Shown here in pieces: positions 26,994 through 37,643 of a stretch of DNA of 64,000 bases. The translations under genes were made by a program, and so were the position numbers. Position 1 is the stretch's first letter. Each line of letters opens with the position of its first letter. This DNA is from Streptomyces sp. NBC_01353. GTDB taxonomy: Bacteria > Actinomycetota > Actinomycetes > Streptomycetales > Streptomycetaceae. The notes under the pieces are model-generated. The model made no database searches, had not been told where the DNA came from, and saw nothing but the letters and a program-made list of their open reading frames with translations. The stretch covers positions 3,596,001 to 3,660,000 of the forward strand of contig NZ_CP108352.1 of NCBI RefSeq assembly GCF_036237275.1. Reading direction: 5' to 3'.

Positions 26994-28352
26994 CTAGCCG
27001 AGCGCGGACTTCACCACATCGGCCAGGCGCCCGGCCACGGCCCGCGCCTGCTCGATGTCGGCGGCCTCGACCATCACGCGTACCAGCGGCTCGGTGCCCG
27101 AGGGGCGGAGCAACACACGGCCGGTGGAGCCCAGTTCGCGCTCCGCGTCGGTGACCGCCGCGGCCAGCTCGCCGGAGGTCTTCACCCGGGACTTGTCCAC
27201 GTCGGGGACGTTGACGAGGACCTGCGGCAGCCGCTCCATGACGGAGGCCAGCTCCGCGAGCGACCTGCCGGTGGCGGCGACCCGCGCCGCCAGCATCAGG
27301 CCGGTCAGCGTGCCGTCGCCGGTGGTGGCGTGGTCGAGCACGATCACGTGCCCGGACTGCTCGCCGCCCAGCGCGTAGTCGTGCTCCTTCATGGACTCCA
27401 GGACGTACCGGTCGCCGACCGCCGTCTGCACCAGCTGGAGGCCTTCGCGCTCCATGGCCAGCTTGAAGCCGAGGTTGGACATCACGGTCGCGACAACGGT
27501 GTCGCCGCGCAGCGTCCCGGCCTCGCGCATGGCGAGGGCGAGCACGGCGAGGATCTGGTCGCCGTCGATCTCGTTGCCGGCCGCGTCGACGGCGAGGCAG
27601 CGGTCCGCGTCGCCGTCGTGGGCGATGCCGAAGTCGGCGCCGTGCTCGACCACGGCGGCCTTGAGCAGGCCGAGGTGGGTGGAGCCGCAGCCGTCGTTGA
27701 TGTTGAGGCCGTCCGGGTCCGCACCGATCGTGACGACCTGGGCACCGGCCCGGGTGAACGCCTCGGGCGAGACGTGCGAGGCGGCGCCGTGCGCCTCGTC
27801 GAGGACGACCTTCAGCCCTTCGAGCCGGTTCGGCAGAACGGCGAGGAGGTGGGAGACGTACTTCTCGAAACCCTCGTCGTAGTCACGGACCCGACCGACG
27901 CCGGCGCCGGTCGGCCGCTCCCACGGGGCACCGGTGCGGTGCTCCTCGTAGACGGACTCGATCCGGTCCTCCAGCTCGTCGGCGAGCTTGTGTCCACCGC
28001 GGGCGAAGAACTTGATGCCGTTGTCGGGCATCGCGTTGTGGCTGGCGGAGAGCATCACGCCGAGGTCGGCGCCGAGCGCTCCGGTGAGATAGGCCACAGC
28101 GGGGGTGGGCAGCACGCCGACACGCAGGACGTCCACGCCCGCGCTCGCGAGGCCCGCCACGACGGCGGCCTCCAGGAACTCTCCCGACGCACGCGGGTCA
28201 CGCCCGACCACCGCGGTCGGCCGATGGCCCTCAAAGGTCCCCGCCTCGGCGAGCACATGCGCCGCGGCGACCGACAGACCGAGCGCGAGCTCCGCCGTCA
28301 GATCCGCGTTGGCAACACCGCGCACACCGTCCGTGCCGAAGAGTCGTCCCAC
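26994..28352 (-). CDS. glmM: Phosphoglucosamine mutase
   Basis: Converts glucosamine-6-phosphate to glucosamine-1-phosphate for UDP-GlcNAc; 452 aa. The phosphoserine loop is [17 protein letters not shown], the metal loop is [12 protein letters not shown], the sugar loop is GGEQSGHVI and the phosphate loop is [12 protein letters not shown]. It starts [14 protein letters not shown]. It acts one step after GlmS. It converges with the DUF389 gene, with an 11-bp gap. Confidence 0.97.
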   Translation of the reverse strand: MGRLFGTDGVRGVANADLTAELALGLSVAAAHVLAEAGTFEGHRPTAVVGRDPRASGEFLEAAVVAGLASAGVDVLRVGVLPTPAVAYLTGALGADLGVMLSASHNAMPDNGIKFFARGGHKLADELEDRIESVYEEHRTGAPWERPTGAGVGRVRDYDEGFEKYVSHLLAVLPNRLEGLKVVLDEAHGAASHVSPEAFTRAGAQVVTIGADPDGLNINDGCGSTHLGLLKAAVVEHGADFGIAHDGDADRCLAVDAAGNEIDGDQILAVLALAMREAGTLRGDTVVATVMSNLGFKLAMEREGLQLVQTAVGDRYVLESMKEHDYALGGEQSGHVIVLDHATTGDGTLTGLMLAARVAATGRSLAELASVMERLPQVLVNVPDVDKSRVKTSGELAAAVTDAERELGSTGRVLLRPSGTEPLVRVMVEAADIEQARAVAGRLADVVKSALG

Positions 28353-28450
28353 AGCTGTCCTCCGAAACTGCTCCGAATTTGCGATCCCCTGAGCGCTAGA
28401 TGCCCGTTTTCACGTCAGAGCTGCCCAGAAAGGCCCAGGGGGAGGAAAAG

Positions 28451-28493
28451 ACGTACGCCCCGGCAGCACGGGCAGTGCCGCCGGGGCGTACGT
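28451..28493 (-). terminator. Hairpin terminator after rplM-rpsI
   Basis: A perfect 14-bp inverted repeat, ACGTACGCCCCGGC and its complement, with a 15-nt loop, begins 23 bp past the rpsI stop and upstream of glmM. Confidence 0.85.
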
Positions 28494-28515
28494 GCAAAGC
28501 AGACCGAGCAGGCGA

Positions 28516-29034
28516 TTAACGCTTGCTGTACTGCGGGGCCTTACGGGCCTTCTTGAGACCGGCCTTCTTGCGCTCGACCGCACGGTCGTCGCGGGAGAGG
28601 AAGCCGGCCTTCTTCAGCGCCGGGCGGTTGTTCTCGACATCCGCCTCGTTCAGCGCACGGGCCACACCGAGACGCAGGGCGCCGGCCTGACCGGAGACAC
28701 CGCCACCCGCGATGCGGGCGATGACGTCGTAGCGGTTGTCGAGCTCGAGCACCTTGAAGGGCTCGTTGACTTCCTGCTGGTGCACCTTGTTCGGGAAGTA
28801 GTCCTCGAGCGTACGCCCGTTGATCTTCCACTTGCCGGTGCCCGGAACGATCCGGACGCGGGCGATGGCGTTCTTGCGACGACCCAGGCCGGCGGCCGGC
28901 TGCGGGTCACCGAAGCGGGATGCCAGGGACTCCGAGGTGTACTCACCCTCGACGGGGACCTCGGACTCGAAGGTGGTGACCTCGGCGTAGGTCTCCTCGC
29001 CCTCGATGGGGTTCTCAACAGTGGTCTCGGCCAC
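28516..29034 (-). CDS. rpsI: 30S ribosomal protein S9
   Basis: 172 aa. The first ~45 residues are an acidic extension ([13 protein letters not shown]...) common in actinobacteria. The S9 core begins at [19 protein letters not shown] and ends in the tRNA-contacting [12 protein letters not shown]. It lies 44 bp after rplM, the usual L13-S9 operon. Confidence 0.97.
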   Translation of the reverse strand: MAETTVENPIEGEETYAEVTTFESEVPVEGEYTSESLASRFGDPQPAAGLGRRKNAIARVRIVPGTGKWKINGRTLEDYFPNKVHQQEVNEPFKVLELDNRYDVIARIAGGGVSGQAGALRLGVARALNEADVENNRPALKKAGFLSRDDRAVERKKAGLKKARKAPQYSKR

Positions 29035-29078
29035 GATTCTCCTCAGATTTCTTTCGTTCTTAGGGGGTGTGGCCGGAA

Positions 29079-29522
29079 CTACTGCGCGACCTGGGTGATC
29101 TCGAACGGGACCGGCTGCTGAGCAGCGTGCGGGTGGTTCTCGCCCGCGTAGACCTTCAGCTTCGAGATCATCTGACGGCCCAGGGTGTTCTTGGGGATCA
29201 TGCCCTTGATGGCCTTCTCGACGGCCTTCTCGGGGTTCTTGTCCAGCAGCTCGTCGTAACGGACGGAGCGCAGACCACCCGGGAAGCCGGAGTGGCGGTA
29301 CGCCAGCTTCTGGGTCTTCTTGTTGCCGGACAGGTGGACCTTGTCAGCATTGATGATGATGACGAAGTCGCCCATGTCCATGTGGGGGGCGTACACGGGC
29401 TTGTGCTTGCCTCGGAGGAGGTTCGCAGCCGTAGTCGCCAGACGACCCAGGACAACGTCCTGCGCGTCGATGATGTGCCACTGGCGAGTGACATCGCCGG
29501 GCTTGGGGCTGTACGTACGCAC
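29079..29522 (-). CDS. rplM: 50S ribosomal protein L13
   Basis: 147 aa, full length. Recognised by [27 protein letters not shown] and [18 protein letters not shown]. It is the first gene of rplM-rpsI and has a roughly 170-nt leader from the predicted promoter. Confidence 0.98.
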   Translation of the reverse strand: MRTYSPKPGDVTRQWHIIDAQDVVLGRLATTAANLLRGKHKPVYAPHMDMGDFVIIINADKVHLSGNKKTQKLAYRHSGFPGGLRSVRYDELLDKNPEKAVEKAIKGMIPKNTLGRQMISKLKVYAGENHPHAAQQPVPFEITQVAQ

Positions 29523-29699
29523 TTCGTAGCCTTCGCTTCTTCAGTGGATGGAGTCCAGACACACCTGAAGCGATCATGCAGCTGGGGCCTGCACTGCCGG
29601 GACACCGCCCGTATGCGAGCCACTGGTAACTGCTCCAGGGAACCTGCGTAAGGGCCCTTCGCGTGAGAACGACGAAGCCAATACGCATAACAAACCGCA

Positions 29700-29729
29700 A
29701 CCCTACCCGCGCCACCCCGGACGGGTCAA
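29700..29729 (-). promoter_or_regulatory. rplM-rpsI promoter, HrdB-like
   Basis: The minus strand has TTGACC (29729-29724), an 18-nt spacer and TAGGGT (29705-29700). This is a near-ideal Streptomyces housekeeping promoter, placing the start about 170 nt upstream of rplM. Confidence 0.7.
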
Positions 29730-29741
29730 AACGCGCCGACC

Positions 29742-31364
29742 CTACCGCGCCCGCTCGACCCGCCGCTCGTCCCAGACCGGCTCGGGCGTCTCGCGGACGA
29801 CACCGTCCGAGCCGAAGACCAGGTACCGGTCGAAGGTCTTCGCGAACCACCGGTCGTGCGTGACGGCGAGAACCGTGCCGTCGTACGACTCCAGGCCGTC
29901 CTGGAGGGCCTCCGCCGACTCCAGGTCCAGGTTGTCCGTCGGCTCGTCGAGCAGCAGCGCCGTCGTGCCGGAGAGCTCCAGGAGCAGGATCTGGAACCGG
30001 GCCTGCTGGCCGCCGGAGAGCTTCTCGAAGGGCTGGTCGCCCTGCCCCTCCAGCTCGTACCGGCGCAGCACCGACATCGCCCCGCCGCGGTCCTTCGCAT
30101 GCTCCGACCAGAGGATGTCCACGAGGGAGCGGCCCTGGAGCTCCGGGTGGGCGTGGGTCTGCGCGAAGTGGCCGGGAACCACCCGTGCGCCCGTCTTCCA
30201 CAGGCCCGTGTGCGCCACGGACGGATCCCCGGCGAGCAGCCGCAGGAAGTGTGACTTGCCCGACCCGTTCGAGCCGAGGACGGCGACCCGCTCCCCGTAG
30301 AAGATCTCCAGCGAGAACGGCTTCATCAGACCGGTCAGCTCAAGGTTCTCGCAGGTCACCGCCCGCACACCCGTCCGGCCGCCGCGCAGCCGCATCCGGA
30401 TGTCCTGCTCGCGCGGCGGCTCCGGCGGCGGGCCGGCCTCCTCGAACTTCTTCAACCGGGTCTGCGCCGCCGCGTACCGGGACGCCAGCTCATGACTGAT
30501 CGCCGCCGCCTGCCGCAGGTTGATCACCAGCTTCTTCAGCTGCGCGTGCTTCTCCTCCCAGCGCCGCTTCAGCTCCTCGAAACGGGCGAACCGCTCCCGC
30601 CGCGCGTCGTGGAAGGTCTCGAAGCCACCGCCGTGCACCCAGACGTCCGACCCGGCAGGGCCCGGCTCGACCGCGATGATCTTCTGCGCGGACCGGGCGA
30701 GCAGCTCCCGGTCGTGGGAGATGAAGAGCACGGTCTTACGGGTCTCCCGCAGCCGCTCCTCCAGCCACCGCTTGCCGGGGACGTCCAGATAGTTGTCCGG
30801 CTCGTCGAGCAGGAGCACCTCGTCGGTGCCGCGCAGCAGCGACTCCAGGACCAGCCGCTTCTGCTCGCCGCCGCTGAGCGTGCGGACCTCACGGAACTGC
30901 GCCTTCTCGTACGGCACACCCAGCGCCGCCATCGTGCACATGTCCCAGACGGTCTCGGCCTCGTACCCCTGGACCTCGGCCCAGTCGCTGAGCGCCTGCG
31001 CGTACGCCATCTGCGCGGCCTCGTCGTCGACCGTCATGATCAGGTGCTCGGCCGCGTCGACCGCCTTCGCCGCCTCGCGGATACGAGGCTGGGCCACCGA
31101 GACCAGCAGGTCACGGACCGTGCGCTCGTCCCGCACCGAGCCGACGAACTGCGGCATCACGCCGAGACCGCCGCTCACGGTGACCGAGCCGGCGTGCGGC
31201 TGGAGCTCCCCGGAGATCATCCGGAGCAGCGTCGTCTTCCCGGCGCCGTTGGCCCCGACCAGGGCGACCACCGCGCCCTCCCCCACCCGGAAGGAGGCGT
31301 CCGCGAGCAGGACCCTCCCGTCGGGAAGGTAGTACTCCAGATGCGCGGCCTCGACATGTCCCAT
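29742..31364 (-). CDS. ABC-F family ATP-binding protein
   Basis: 540 aa with two ATPase domains and no membrane spans, so not a transporter. Domain 1 has GANGAGKTTLLRM and LSGGEQKRLVLES; domain 2 has GSNGSGKSHFLRLL and LSGGQQARFQIL. A helical linker (FARFEELKRRWEEKHAQLKKL) joins them. ABC-F proteins act on the ribosome in translation control or antibiotic protection; which applies here cannot be told. The start is taken at MGHVEAAHLEYY; other ATGs lie 3 and 8 codons upstream. It lies 219 bp upstream of rplM. Confidence 0.9.
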   Translation of the reverse strand: MGHVEAAHLEYYLPDGRVLLADASFRVGEGAVVALVGANGAGKTTLLRMISGELQPHAGSVTVSGGLGVMPQFVGSVRDERTVRDLLVSVAQPRIREAAKAVDAAEHLIMTVDDEAAQMAYAQALSDWAEVQGYEAETVWDMCTMAALGVPYEKAQFREVRTLSGGEQKRLVLESLLRGTDEVLLLDEPDNYLDVPGKRWLEERLRETRKTVLFISHDRELLARSAQKIIAVEPGPAGSDVWVHGGGFETFHDARRERFARFEELKRRWEEKHAQLKKLVINLRQAAAISHELASRYAAAQTRLKKFEEAGPPPEPPREQDIRMRLRGGRTGVRAVTCENLELTGLMKPFSLEIFYGERVAVLGSNGSGKSHFLRLLAGDPSVAHTGLWKTGARVVPGHFAQTHAHPELQGRSLVDILWSEHAKDRGGAMSVLRRYELEGQGDQPFEKLSGGQQARFQILLLELSGTTALLLDEPTDNLDLESAEALQDGLESYDGTVLAVTHDRWFAKTFDRYLVFGSDGVVRETPEPVWDERRVERAR

Positions 31365-31407
31365 GAGGGGCATTGTCGCCGCCTGCACCGCTGTCTCCCA
31401 ACCGGTT

Positions 31408-31413
31408 TAGGAT
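31408..31413 (+). promoter_or_regulatory. Probable -10 element of leaderless gene at 31421
   Basis: TAGGAT with 7 nt to the ATG. The same spacing occurs upstream of tsaB, glmS and the DUF389 gene. Confidence 0.5.
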
Positions 31414-31420
31414 GCGCGGC

Positions 31421-32341
31421 ATGAGCTTTGGGGGACCGCAGTGGCCACAGGAGCCGCAGCAGCAGGGACAGCAGCAGCCGTTCGGACAGCAGCCCAACCC
31501 GTTTCCGGGGGCACAGGACCCGTTTCCTGGGGCGCAGGCGCCGCACACACCGGACTGGGGCGCCCTCGCCGACGCCTCCGCGGGCGCCCGGCGGCGTAAG
31601 CGCTGGCTGATGATCGGCGGTGGCGCGCTCGCCACCGTCGCGGTCGGCGCGATCGTCGCCACAGCGGTCGTGAGCGGCAACGACACCCCCACGGCGGGCA
31701 AGAACGGCACGGTGACCCCCACCGGCTCGGCCACGGCCGGCGGCACCCCCACGCCCGCCCCGACGTTCTCCTCCGTGGCTCCGCCGCCCCCGCCCAACCC
31801 CAAGGACTTCATCTCGAACGAGAAGAAGGACAAGGCCCCGCTGAGCGCCGAGGGCCTCTTCCCGGGCAAGAAGCTGACGATGAGCGGCCGCGCGTACACC
31901 AAGGGCGCGACCTCGTCGACGACGAACTGCGCGAGCGTCGCACAGGGCGCTCTCGGCTCGGTCCTGAAGAAGAACGGCTGCGACCGCGTGATTCGCGCCA
32001 CCTATGTGAAGGACGGGGTCGCGATCACCGTCGGCGTGGCCGTCTTCTCCACAGAGGCGGAGGCGCTGAAGGCGAAGAACCAGGCCAGCGGCGGCATCGC
32101 CCCACTGGCCGGCTCGGGTGTGAAGGAGTTCTGCCGCGCGACGGTCTGTCTGCGCCGGGCGAACTCGATCGGCCGGTACGCGTACTTCACCCAGGCCGGG
32201 TTCACCAACGGCAAGAAGGTCACCACGGGCGACAAGGCCGTCTTCCAGGCCAGTGACGACCTGGCCACCTTCACCTTCAACCAGATCTACGCCCGGGGCC
32301 GCTCCCAGGCGTCAGCAGCAGCCGGCGCTCCCGGGGAGTGA
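31421..32341 (+). CDS. Single-span membrane protein with Gln/Pro-rich N-terminus, unknown function
   Basis: 306 aa. Residues 1-60 are Gln/Pro-rich and cytoplasmic ([16 protein letters not shown]), then a basic RRRKRW stop and a membrane span ([22 protein letters not shown]). A Thr/Pro linker leads to an extracellular domain (about residues 125-295) with four Cys ([16 protein letters not shown]) that may form two disulphides. No known function. It is divergent from the ABC-F gene and its last 30 bp overlap the end of truA. Confidence 0.78.
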   Translation: MSFGGPQWPQEPQQQGQQQPFGQQPNPFPGAQDPFPGAQAPHTPDWGALADASAGARRRKRWLMIGGGALATVAVGAIVATAVVSGNDTPTAGKNGTVTPTGSATAGGTPTPAPTFSSVAPPPPPNPKDFISNEKKDKAPLSAEGLFPGKKLTMSGRAYTKGATSSTTNCASVAQGALGSVLKKNGCDRVIRATYVKDGVAITVGVAVFSTEAEALKAKNQASGGIAPLAGSGVKEFCRATVCLRRANSIGRYAYFTQAGFTNGKKVTTGDKAVFQASDDLATFTFNQIYARGRSQASAAAGAPGE

Positions 32342-33169
32342 CCGCTTGTTCCTGGCCTCCCGGTTCCGGGCGGCCAGGAGCTCGTCGGCCGGGTAGCCGA
32401 CCTCTTCGAGGGTGAGCCCGTGCGGGCGTACGACGTGCACGGCCGAGTCCCGGACACCCGCGGCGAGGACCTTCGCCGGCCAGTCGACCGGGCGGTGTCC
32501 GTCGCCGACGAAGAGCATGGCGCCGACGAGCGAGCGGACCATGTTGTGGCAGAAGGCGTCCGCCTTGACGGTCGCTTCGAGGATGCCGCCGGGCCGCCGC
32601 TCCCAGCGCAGCTCCTGGAGCGTACGGATGGTGGTGGCGCCCTCGCGCTTCTTGCAGTAGGCGGCGAAGTCGTGCTCGCCGACGAGCTGCTCGGCGGCGG
32701 CGTTCATGGCGTCCATGTCGAGGGCCCAGTCGTGCCACAGGACGTGGCCGCGCAGGAGCGGGTCGACGCCGCCGGGGTTGTCGGTGACGCGGTAGGCGTA
32801 ACGGCGCCAGATGGCCGAGAATCGCGCGTTGAAGCCGCTGGGGGCCTCCGTCAGGCGCCAGACCCGCACATCGTGCGAGAGCCGCCCCGCGAGCCGCCTG
32901 AGCAGCTTGTCCTGGTGCTCGGCCCACAGCTCGACGGGCAGATCGACGTGGGCGACCTGGCCGCGGGCGTGCACACCGGCGTCGGTGCGTCCGGCGACGG
33001 TCAGCTCGTACGTCTCCTTGGACCGCGTCACGGTCTTCAGGGCGTCCTCGATGTCGCCCTGGACGGTCCGCCGTCCGTGGGCCTGCTTGGCCCAGCCGGA
33101 GAAGTCCTTCCCGTCGTAGGAAAGGTCGAGCCGGATCCGTACGAAGCCGGGCTGAACGTCGTCGCTCAC
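32312..33169 (-). CDS. truA: tRNA pseudouridine(38-40) synthase
   Basis: Makes pseudouridine in the tRNA anticodon stem-loop; about 285 aa. The catalytic Asp is in [14 protein letters not shown], and [12 protein letters not shown] and RRYAYRV are standard. The GTG at 33169 is preferred because GAGAGG lies at proper distance; the ATG three codons upstream abuts that site. It follows rplQ across a strong hairpin. Confidence 0.95.
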   Translation of the reverse strand: MSDDVQPGFVRIRLDLSYDGKDFSGWAKQAHGRRTVQGDIEDALKTVTRSKETYELTVAGRTDAGVHARGQVAHVDLPVELWAEHQDKLLRRLAGRLSHDVRVWRLTEAPSGFNARFSAIWRRYAYRVTDNPGGVDPLLRGHVLWHDWALDMDAMNAAAEQLVGEHDFAAYCKKREGATTIRTLQELRWERRPGGILEATVKADAFCHNMVRSLVGAMLFVGDGHRPVDWPAKVLAAGVRDSAVHVVRPHGLTLEEVGYPADELLAARNREARNKRSLPGSAGCC

Positions 33170-33194
33170 GCGATTCATCCTCTCAACATCACGG

Positions 33195-33230
33195 GTGCGG
33201 GCCCGTACCCCTGGGGGTACGGGCCCGCAC
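33195..33230 (-). terminator. Hairpin terminator after rplQ
   Basis: Inverted repeat GTGCGGGCCCGTACCCC / GGGGTACGGGCCCGCAC, 17-bp arms with almost no loop, beginning 20 bp past the rplQ stop. It separates rpoA-rplQ from truA. Confidence 0.85.
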
Positions 33231-33249
33231 ACGAGATTCGTCGGAACGC

Positions 33250-33729
33250 TTACGCGTCCTTCGACTCCTCGGCGTCCTCGACCTTGGTCTCCTCGACCTT
33301 GGCCTCGTCAGCCTCCTTGACGGCGCGCTTGGCGGCGGCCTCGGCCTCGGCGACGGTCGCCTTCTTGGCGATCTCGCCCTCGACCAGTTCGATCACGGCC
33401 ATCGGGGCGTTGTCGCCACGACGGTTGCCGATCTTGGTGATACGGGTGTAGCCACCCGGGCGCTCGGAGTAGCGCGGGGCGATCTCGGTGAAGAGCGTGT
33501 GGACGATGCCCTTGTCCGTGATCGTCTGCAGCACCAGGCGACGGTTGTGGATGTCGCCCTTCTTCGCCTTGGTGATCAGGCGCTCGGCGACCGGACGAAG
33601 GCGGCGGGCCTTGGCCTCGGTCGTGGTGATGCGGCCGTGCTCGAAGAGGGACTTCGCCAGGTTGGCGAGCAGCAGACGCTCGTGAGCGGCGCTGCCACCG
33701 AGGCGGGCACCCTTGGCGGGACGCGGCAT
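33250..33729 (-). CDS. rplQ: 50S ribosomal protein L17
   Basis: 159 aa. [34 protein letters not shown] is diagnostic. An AAGGAGA site precedes the ATG at 33729. The C-terminal third is an Ala/Glu/Lys-rich tail typical of high-GC actinobacteria. It lies 206 bp after rpoA. Confidence 0.98.
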   Translation of the reverse strand: MPRPAKGARLGGSAAHERLLLANLAKSLFEHGRITTTEAKARRLRPVAERLITKAKKGDIHNRRLVLQTITDKGIVHTLFTEIAPRYSERPGGYTRITKIGNRRGDNAPMAVIELVEGEIAKKATVAEAEAAAKRAVKEADEAKVEETKVEDAEESKDA

Positions 33730-33808
33730 GGTGTTTCTCCTTGTGATCTGCACCGGCCGTATGAGGTACCGATGTCAGTGTCCGAGCGGGCGGTCGCCCG
33801 TCGGAGAT

Positions 33809-33838
33809 CCGGGAGCCGCCCCGAAGGGGCGGTCCCGG
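33809..33838 (-). other. Hairpin in the rpoA-rplQ spacer
   Basis: An imperfect inverted repeat around CCGCCCC-GAA-GGGGCGG with flanking CCGGG/CCCGG. It may be an RNA-processing site; the unit still reads rpoA then rplQ. Confidence 0.5.
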
Positions 33839-33935
33839 AAGGGGCGCGGGGCGGAGTCGATTTACGGCTCCGCCGTGTGGGCGCGATCAAGCACAACGCA
33901 CCCGCACCCGAGTACGGACCGTGAGGCCCGAGTTC

Positions 33936-34958
33936 TTAGTACTGCTCGGTCTCGACGAAGCCGGCGTCCGCGTCGTCGTCGGCGCCGAAGGCGTCCGCCG
34001 CGGCGGTCGGGTCGAATCCGGGCGGGCTGTCCTTGAGGGCCAGGCCCATGCCGGCCAGCTTCGCCTTGACCTCGTCGATCGACTTCGCACCGAAGTTGCG
34101 GATGTCGAGCAGGTCGGCCTCGGAGCGCGCCACGAGCTCACCCACGGAGTGGATGCCCTCACGCTTGAGGCAGTTGTACGAACGAACGGTGAGCTCGAGC
34201 TCCTCGATCGGCAGCGCCAGGTCGGCGGCAAGGGCGGCGTCCGTCGGGGACGGGCCCATGTCGATGCCCTCGGCGTCGATGTTGAGCTCGCGCGCCAGAC
34301 CGAACAGCTCGACCAGGGTCTTGCCGGCGGACGCCATGGCGTCACGCGGGCGCATGGCCTGCTTGGTCTCGACGTCGACGATCAGCTTGTCGAAGTCGGT
34401 GCGCTGCTCGACACGGGTCGCCTCGACCTTGTAGGTGACCTTGAGCACCGGCGAGTAGATGGAGTCGACCGGGATACGGCCGATCTCCTGGCCCACCTGC
34501 TTGTTCTGCACGGCGGAGACGTACCCGCGACCGCGCTCGACGGTCAGCTCCATCTCCAGCTTGCCCTTGCCGTTGAGCGTGGCGAGCACCAGGTCGGGGT
34601 TGTGCACCTCGACGCCGGCCGGCGGGGCGATGTCGGCAGCGGTGACCTGGCCGGGACCCTGCTTGCGCAGGTACATCACGACCGGCTCGTCGTGCTCCGA
34701 GGAGACGACCAGCTGCTTGATGTTCAGGATGAGGTCGGTGACGTCCTCCTTGACGCCCGGCACGGTGGTGAACTCGTGCAGGACACCGTCGATGCGGATG
34801 GACGTGACCGCCGCACCCGGGATCGAGGAGAGGAGCGTACGGCGGAGGCTGTTGCCGAGCGTGTAGCCGAAGCCCGGCTCCAGGGGCTCGATGACGAACC
34901 GCGAGCGGAATTCGTCGACGACCTCTTCGGTCAGCGAGGGACGCTGAGCGATCAGCAT
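33936..34958 (-). CDS. rpoA: DNA-directed RNA polymerase subunit alpha
   Basis: 340 aa. The N-terminal assembly domain has [29 protein letters not shown], and the C-terminal domain has [33 protein letters not shown], the helix-hairpin-helix part that contacts activators and UP elements. The tail is acidic ([15 protein letters not shown]). The start is the ATG at 34958 ([13 protein letters not shown]). Confidence 0.99.
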   Translation of the reverse strand: MLIAQRPSLTEEVVDEFRSRFVIEPLEPGFGYTLGNSLRRTLLSSIPGAAVTSIRIDGVLHEFTTVPGVKEDVTDLILNIKQLVVSSEHDEPVVMYLRKQGPGQVTAADIAPPAGVEVHNPDLVLATLNGKGKLEMELTVERGRGYVSAVQNKQVGQEIGRIPVDSIYSPVLKVTYKVEATRVEQRTDFDKLIVDVETKQAMRPRDAMASAGKTLVELFGLARELNIDAEGIDMGPSPTDAALAADLALPIEELELTVRSYNCLKREGIHSVGELVARSEADLLDIRNFGAKSIDEVKAKLAGMGLALKDSPPGFDPTAAADAFGADDDADAGFVETEQY

Positions 34959-35103
34959 GGTGTGAATCCTTCGGTTGTGGACGCCCACTATTTGACGTCC
35001 GACAGAGAGGTACTACCAAGGGTACGGGCGGCACCCCTCCAAAGAGGCGTACCGCCCAACCCTCAAACCAACCGTTGCCGGTCGTGCCTCTGACGCGAGA
35101 GCG

Positions 35104-35508
35104 TCAGACGCGACGACGCTTCGGCGGACGGCAGCCGTTGTGCGGCGTGGGGGTGACGTCCTGGATCGAACCGACCTCGAGGCCCGTGGCCTGGAGGGAG
35201 CGGATCGCGGTCTCGCGGCCGGAGCCGGGACCCTTGACGAAGACGTCGACCTTGCGCATGCCGTGCTCCTGCGCGCGGCGGGCGGCCGACTCGGCGGCCA
35301 TCTGCGCGGCGAAGGGGGTGGACTTGCGCGAGCCCTTGAAGCCGACGTGGCCGGCGGAGGCCCAGGAGATCACGTTGCCCGAGGGGTCGGTGATCGAAAC
35401 GATGGTGTTGTTGAACGTGCTCTTGATGTGGGCGTGCCCGTGAGCGACGTTCTTCTTTTCCTTGCGGCGCACCTTCTTGGCAGCGCCCTGACGACCCTTG
35501 GGGGGCAT
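35104..35508 (-). CDS. rpsK: 30S ribosomal protein S11
   Basis: 134 aa, full length. [30 protein letters not shown] and [18 protein letters not shown] are diagnostic. It lies between rpsM and rpoA as in other bacteria. Confidence 0.99.
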   Translation of the reverse strand: MPPKGRQGAAKKVRRKEKKNVAHGHAHIKSTFNNTIVSITDPSGNVISWASAGHVGFKGSRKSTPFAAQMAAESAARRAQEHGMRKVDVFVKGPGSGRETAIRSLQATGLEVGSIQDVTPTPHNGCRPPKRRRV

Positions 35509-35574
35509 CTATATCTCCTACGGGAGGTGGTCGGTCCTACAGCGAAGACCGCGTGGTCAAGCGTCCGCTGAGGA

Positions 35575-35955
35575 CTACTTCTTGCCCGGCTTCTTCTTAC
35601 CGGCGATGGCGCGACGCGGGCCCTTGCGGGTACGGGCGTTCGTGCTGGTCCGCTGACCGTGCACGGGCAGGCCACGACGGTGGCGGATGCCCTGGTAGCA
35701 CTGGATCTCGATCTTGCGGCGGATGTCGCCCTGGATCTCGCGGCGGAGGTCACCCTCGGTCTGGAGGTTGGCGTCCACGTACTCGCGGATCTTGACCAGG
35801 TCCTCTTCGGCCAGGTCACGAACGCGGGTATTCGGGTTCACGCCGGTGGAGTCGAGGATCTCCTTGGACCGGGTGCGCCCGATACCGAAGACGTAGGTGA
35901 GTGCGATCTCCACACGCTTTTCGCGCGGGATGTCAACACCGGAAACGCGTGCCAT
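35575..35955 (-). CDS. rpsM: 30S ribosomal protein S13
   Basis: 126 aa. [26 protein letters not shown] at the N-terminus and [21 protein letters not shown] at the C-terminus are diagnostic; the latter reaches the P-site tRNA. It is followed by rpsK after 66 bp. Confidence 0.99.
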   Translation of the reverse strand: MARVSGVDIPREKRVEIALTYVFGIGRTRSKEILDSTGVNPNTRVRDLAEEDLVKIREYVDANLQTEGDLRREIQGDIRRKIEIQCYQGIRHRRGLPVHGQRTSTNARTRKGPRRAIAGKKKPGKK

Positions 35956-36141
35956 TCAATGGCTCCTGTGTGTTCGGGGGTCTTCCGCAAAGCCGCTCCT
36001 CATTCGCCGTATGAGGTACGAATCAGGTCCCCGGCCCCCGCCGGAGGTGCCGCCGACCCTTGCGGGCTGGGCGGGCTCTGCGTATGTACGTATTGCTTGC
36101 GTCGCGCGAAGAACTGCGAAATGCAGGTCGGTCGGCGTGCG

Positions 36142-36255
36142 TCAGCCCTGGCGCTGCTTGTGGCGCAGGTTGTCGCAGATGACCATGACCCGACCGTGAC
36201 GGCGGATCACCTTGCACTTGTCGCAGATCTTCTTGACGCTCGGCTTGACCTTCAT
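36142..36255 (-). CDS. rpmJ: 50S ribosomal protein L36
   Basis: 37 aa: [19 protein letters not shown] at the start and [14 protein letters not shown] at the end. It is the zinc-binding form, with CDKC, a later Cys and a His. It lies between infA and rpsM. Confidence 0.97.
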   Translation of the reverse strand: MKVKPSVKKICDKCKVIRRHGRVMVICDNLRHKQRQG

Positions 36256-36317
36256 GGGTGTGAGGTTCTCCGGGTCAGTGCCACCACCCGCGCGCGGAGG
36301 CGGGGTGCGGGCAAGAT

Positions 36318-36539
36318 CTACTTGTAGCGGTAGACGATCCGGCCACGCGTCAGGTCGTACGGAGAGAGCTCCACGACGACCCGGTCGTCCGGGAGGATTC
36401 GGATGTAGTGCATCCGCATCTTGCCGGAGATGTGCGCGAGGACCTTGTGACCGTTCTGGAGCTCCACCTTGAACATGGCGTTCGGGAGGGACTCGATCAC
36501 GGTGCCCTCGATTTCGATGGCACCTTGCTTCTTGGCCAC
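36318..36539 (-). CDS. infA: Translation initiation factor IF-1
   Basis: 73 aa of OB fold starting at a GTG ([27 protein letters not shown]) and ending [17 protein letters not shown] site lies upstream. A TAGACT hexamer at 36626-36621 could be a -10 element giving infA-rpmJ-rpsM its own promoter, with a weak -35. Confidence 0.98.
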   Translation of the reverse strand: MAKKQGAIEIEGTVIESLPNAMFKVELQNGHKVLAHISGKMRMHYIRILPDDRVVVELSPYDLTRGRIVYRYK

Positions 36540-36710
36540 GCTTCGCCTTTCGAATCGGCTACCTTGATCGACTCTCGATCCCGAATGCGGACACACGGGT
36601 ACACGAGAGCCGACGCATCAGTCTACGTCAGGCACCTGGAAAAGACGAATCCGGGAAGTTTGCCCACCACGGAAGATCGTTACGCAAGGAGCCACGCCGC
36701 AGTCCGGGCC

Positions 36711-37547
36711 CTACGCCAGGGGATCCGGCGCCGCCACGACACCCAGCTCCGCCAGCTTCGCCTTACCGCCGTCGGGGGCCGTCAGGACCAGCGGGCCCTC
36801 CTCCGTCACGGCCACCGAGTGCTCCCAGTGGGAGGACCAGGTGCCGTCCGTCGAGACGACCGTCCAGTCGTCCGCCAGGACCTCCGTGCGGGGCGTGCCG
36901 AGCGAGACCATGGGCTCGATCGCCAGGCAGAAGCCGGGGACCAGCTTCGGGCCCTTGCCGCGCTTGCGGGAGACGTAGTTCAGCAGGTGCGGGTCCATGT
37001 GCATCTCGGTGCCGATGCCGTGGCCGCCGTAGTCCTCGACGATGCCGTACTTGCCGCCGCCCGGCTTCGGCTGGCGACGGATGTACGTCTCGATCGCCCG
37101 GGAGACGTCCACGAGCCGGTTGCCGTTCTTCATCGCGGCGATGCCGGCCCACATCGACTCCTCGGTCACCCGCGAGAGCTCGATCAGCTCCGGGGCGTGG
37201 CCCGAGCCCACGAACGCCGTGTACGCGGCGTCGCCGTGCCAGCCGTCCACGATCGCGCCGGCGTCGATGGAGATGATGTCGCCGTCCTTGAGGACGGTCT
37301 TCTCGTCCGGGATGCCGTGGACGACGACCTCGTTCACCGAGGTGCAGATGGTCGCGGGGAAGCCGCCGTACCCGAGGAAGTTCGACTTCGCCCCGTGGTC
37401 CGCGATCACCTTGCGGGCGACCTCGTCCAGGTCCTTCGTCGTGGCGCCCGGCACGGCCGCCTCGCGGGTCGCCGCGTGGATGGCGGCGACGACCAGCCCC
37501 GCCTCGCGCATCTTCGCGATCTGCTCGGGGGTCTTGATCTGCACCAT
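36711..37547 (-). CDS. map: Type I methionine aminopeptidase
   Basis: Removes N-terminal Met from new proteins; 278 aa. The metal ligands are in ISIDAGAIVDGWHGDAAY, GGHGIGTEMH and the late Glu residues of CLAIEPMVSL and HWEHSVAVTEEG. The ATG at 37547 (MVQIKTPEQIAKMREAGLVV) was chosen. It is set off from adk by a strong hairpin. Confidence 0.97.
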   Translation of the reverse strand: MVQIKTPEQIAKMREAGLVVAAIHAATREAAVPGATTKDLDEVARKVIADHGAKSNFLGYGGFPATICTSVNEVVVHGIPDEKTVLKDGDIISIDAGAIVDGWHGDAAYTAFVGSGHAPELIELSRVTEESMWAGIAAMKNGNRLVDVSRAIETYIRRQPKPGGGKYGIVEDYGGHGIGTEMHMDPHLLNYVSRKRGKGPKLVPGFCLAIEPMVSLGTPRTEVLADDWTVVSTDGTWSSHWEHSVAVTEEGPLVLTAPDGGKAKLAELGVVAAPDPLA

Positions 37548-37589
37548 CGTGGCGGGGGCCTTTCCTTGCGTGTACACGGGACAGAACAA

Positions 37590-37631
37590 CGATACGGCCG
37601 CGGCGCCCCGAGGGGCACCGCGGCCGTATCG
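37590..37631 (-). terminator. Hairpin terminator after adk
   Basis: 20-bp arms (CGATACGGCCGCGGCGCCCC and complement) with one mismatch and a 2-nt loop lie 13 bp past the adk stop. It probably ends the secY-adk unit before map. Confidence 0.82.
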
Positions 37632-37643
37632 AACGAACCAGGG

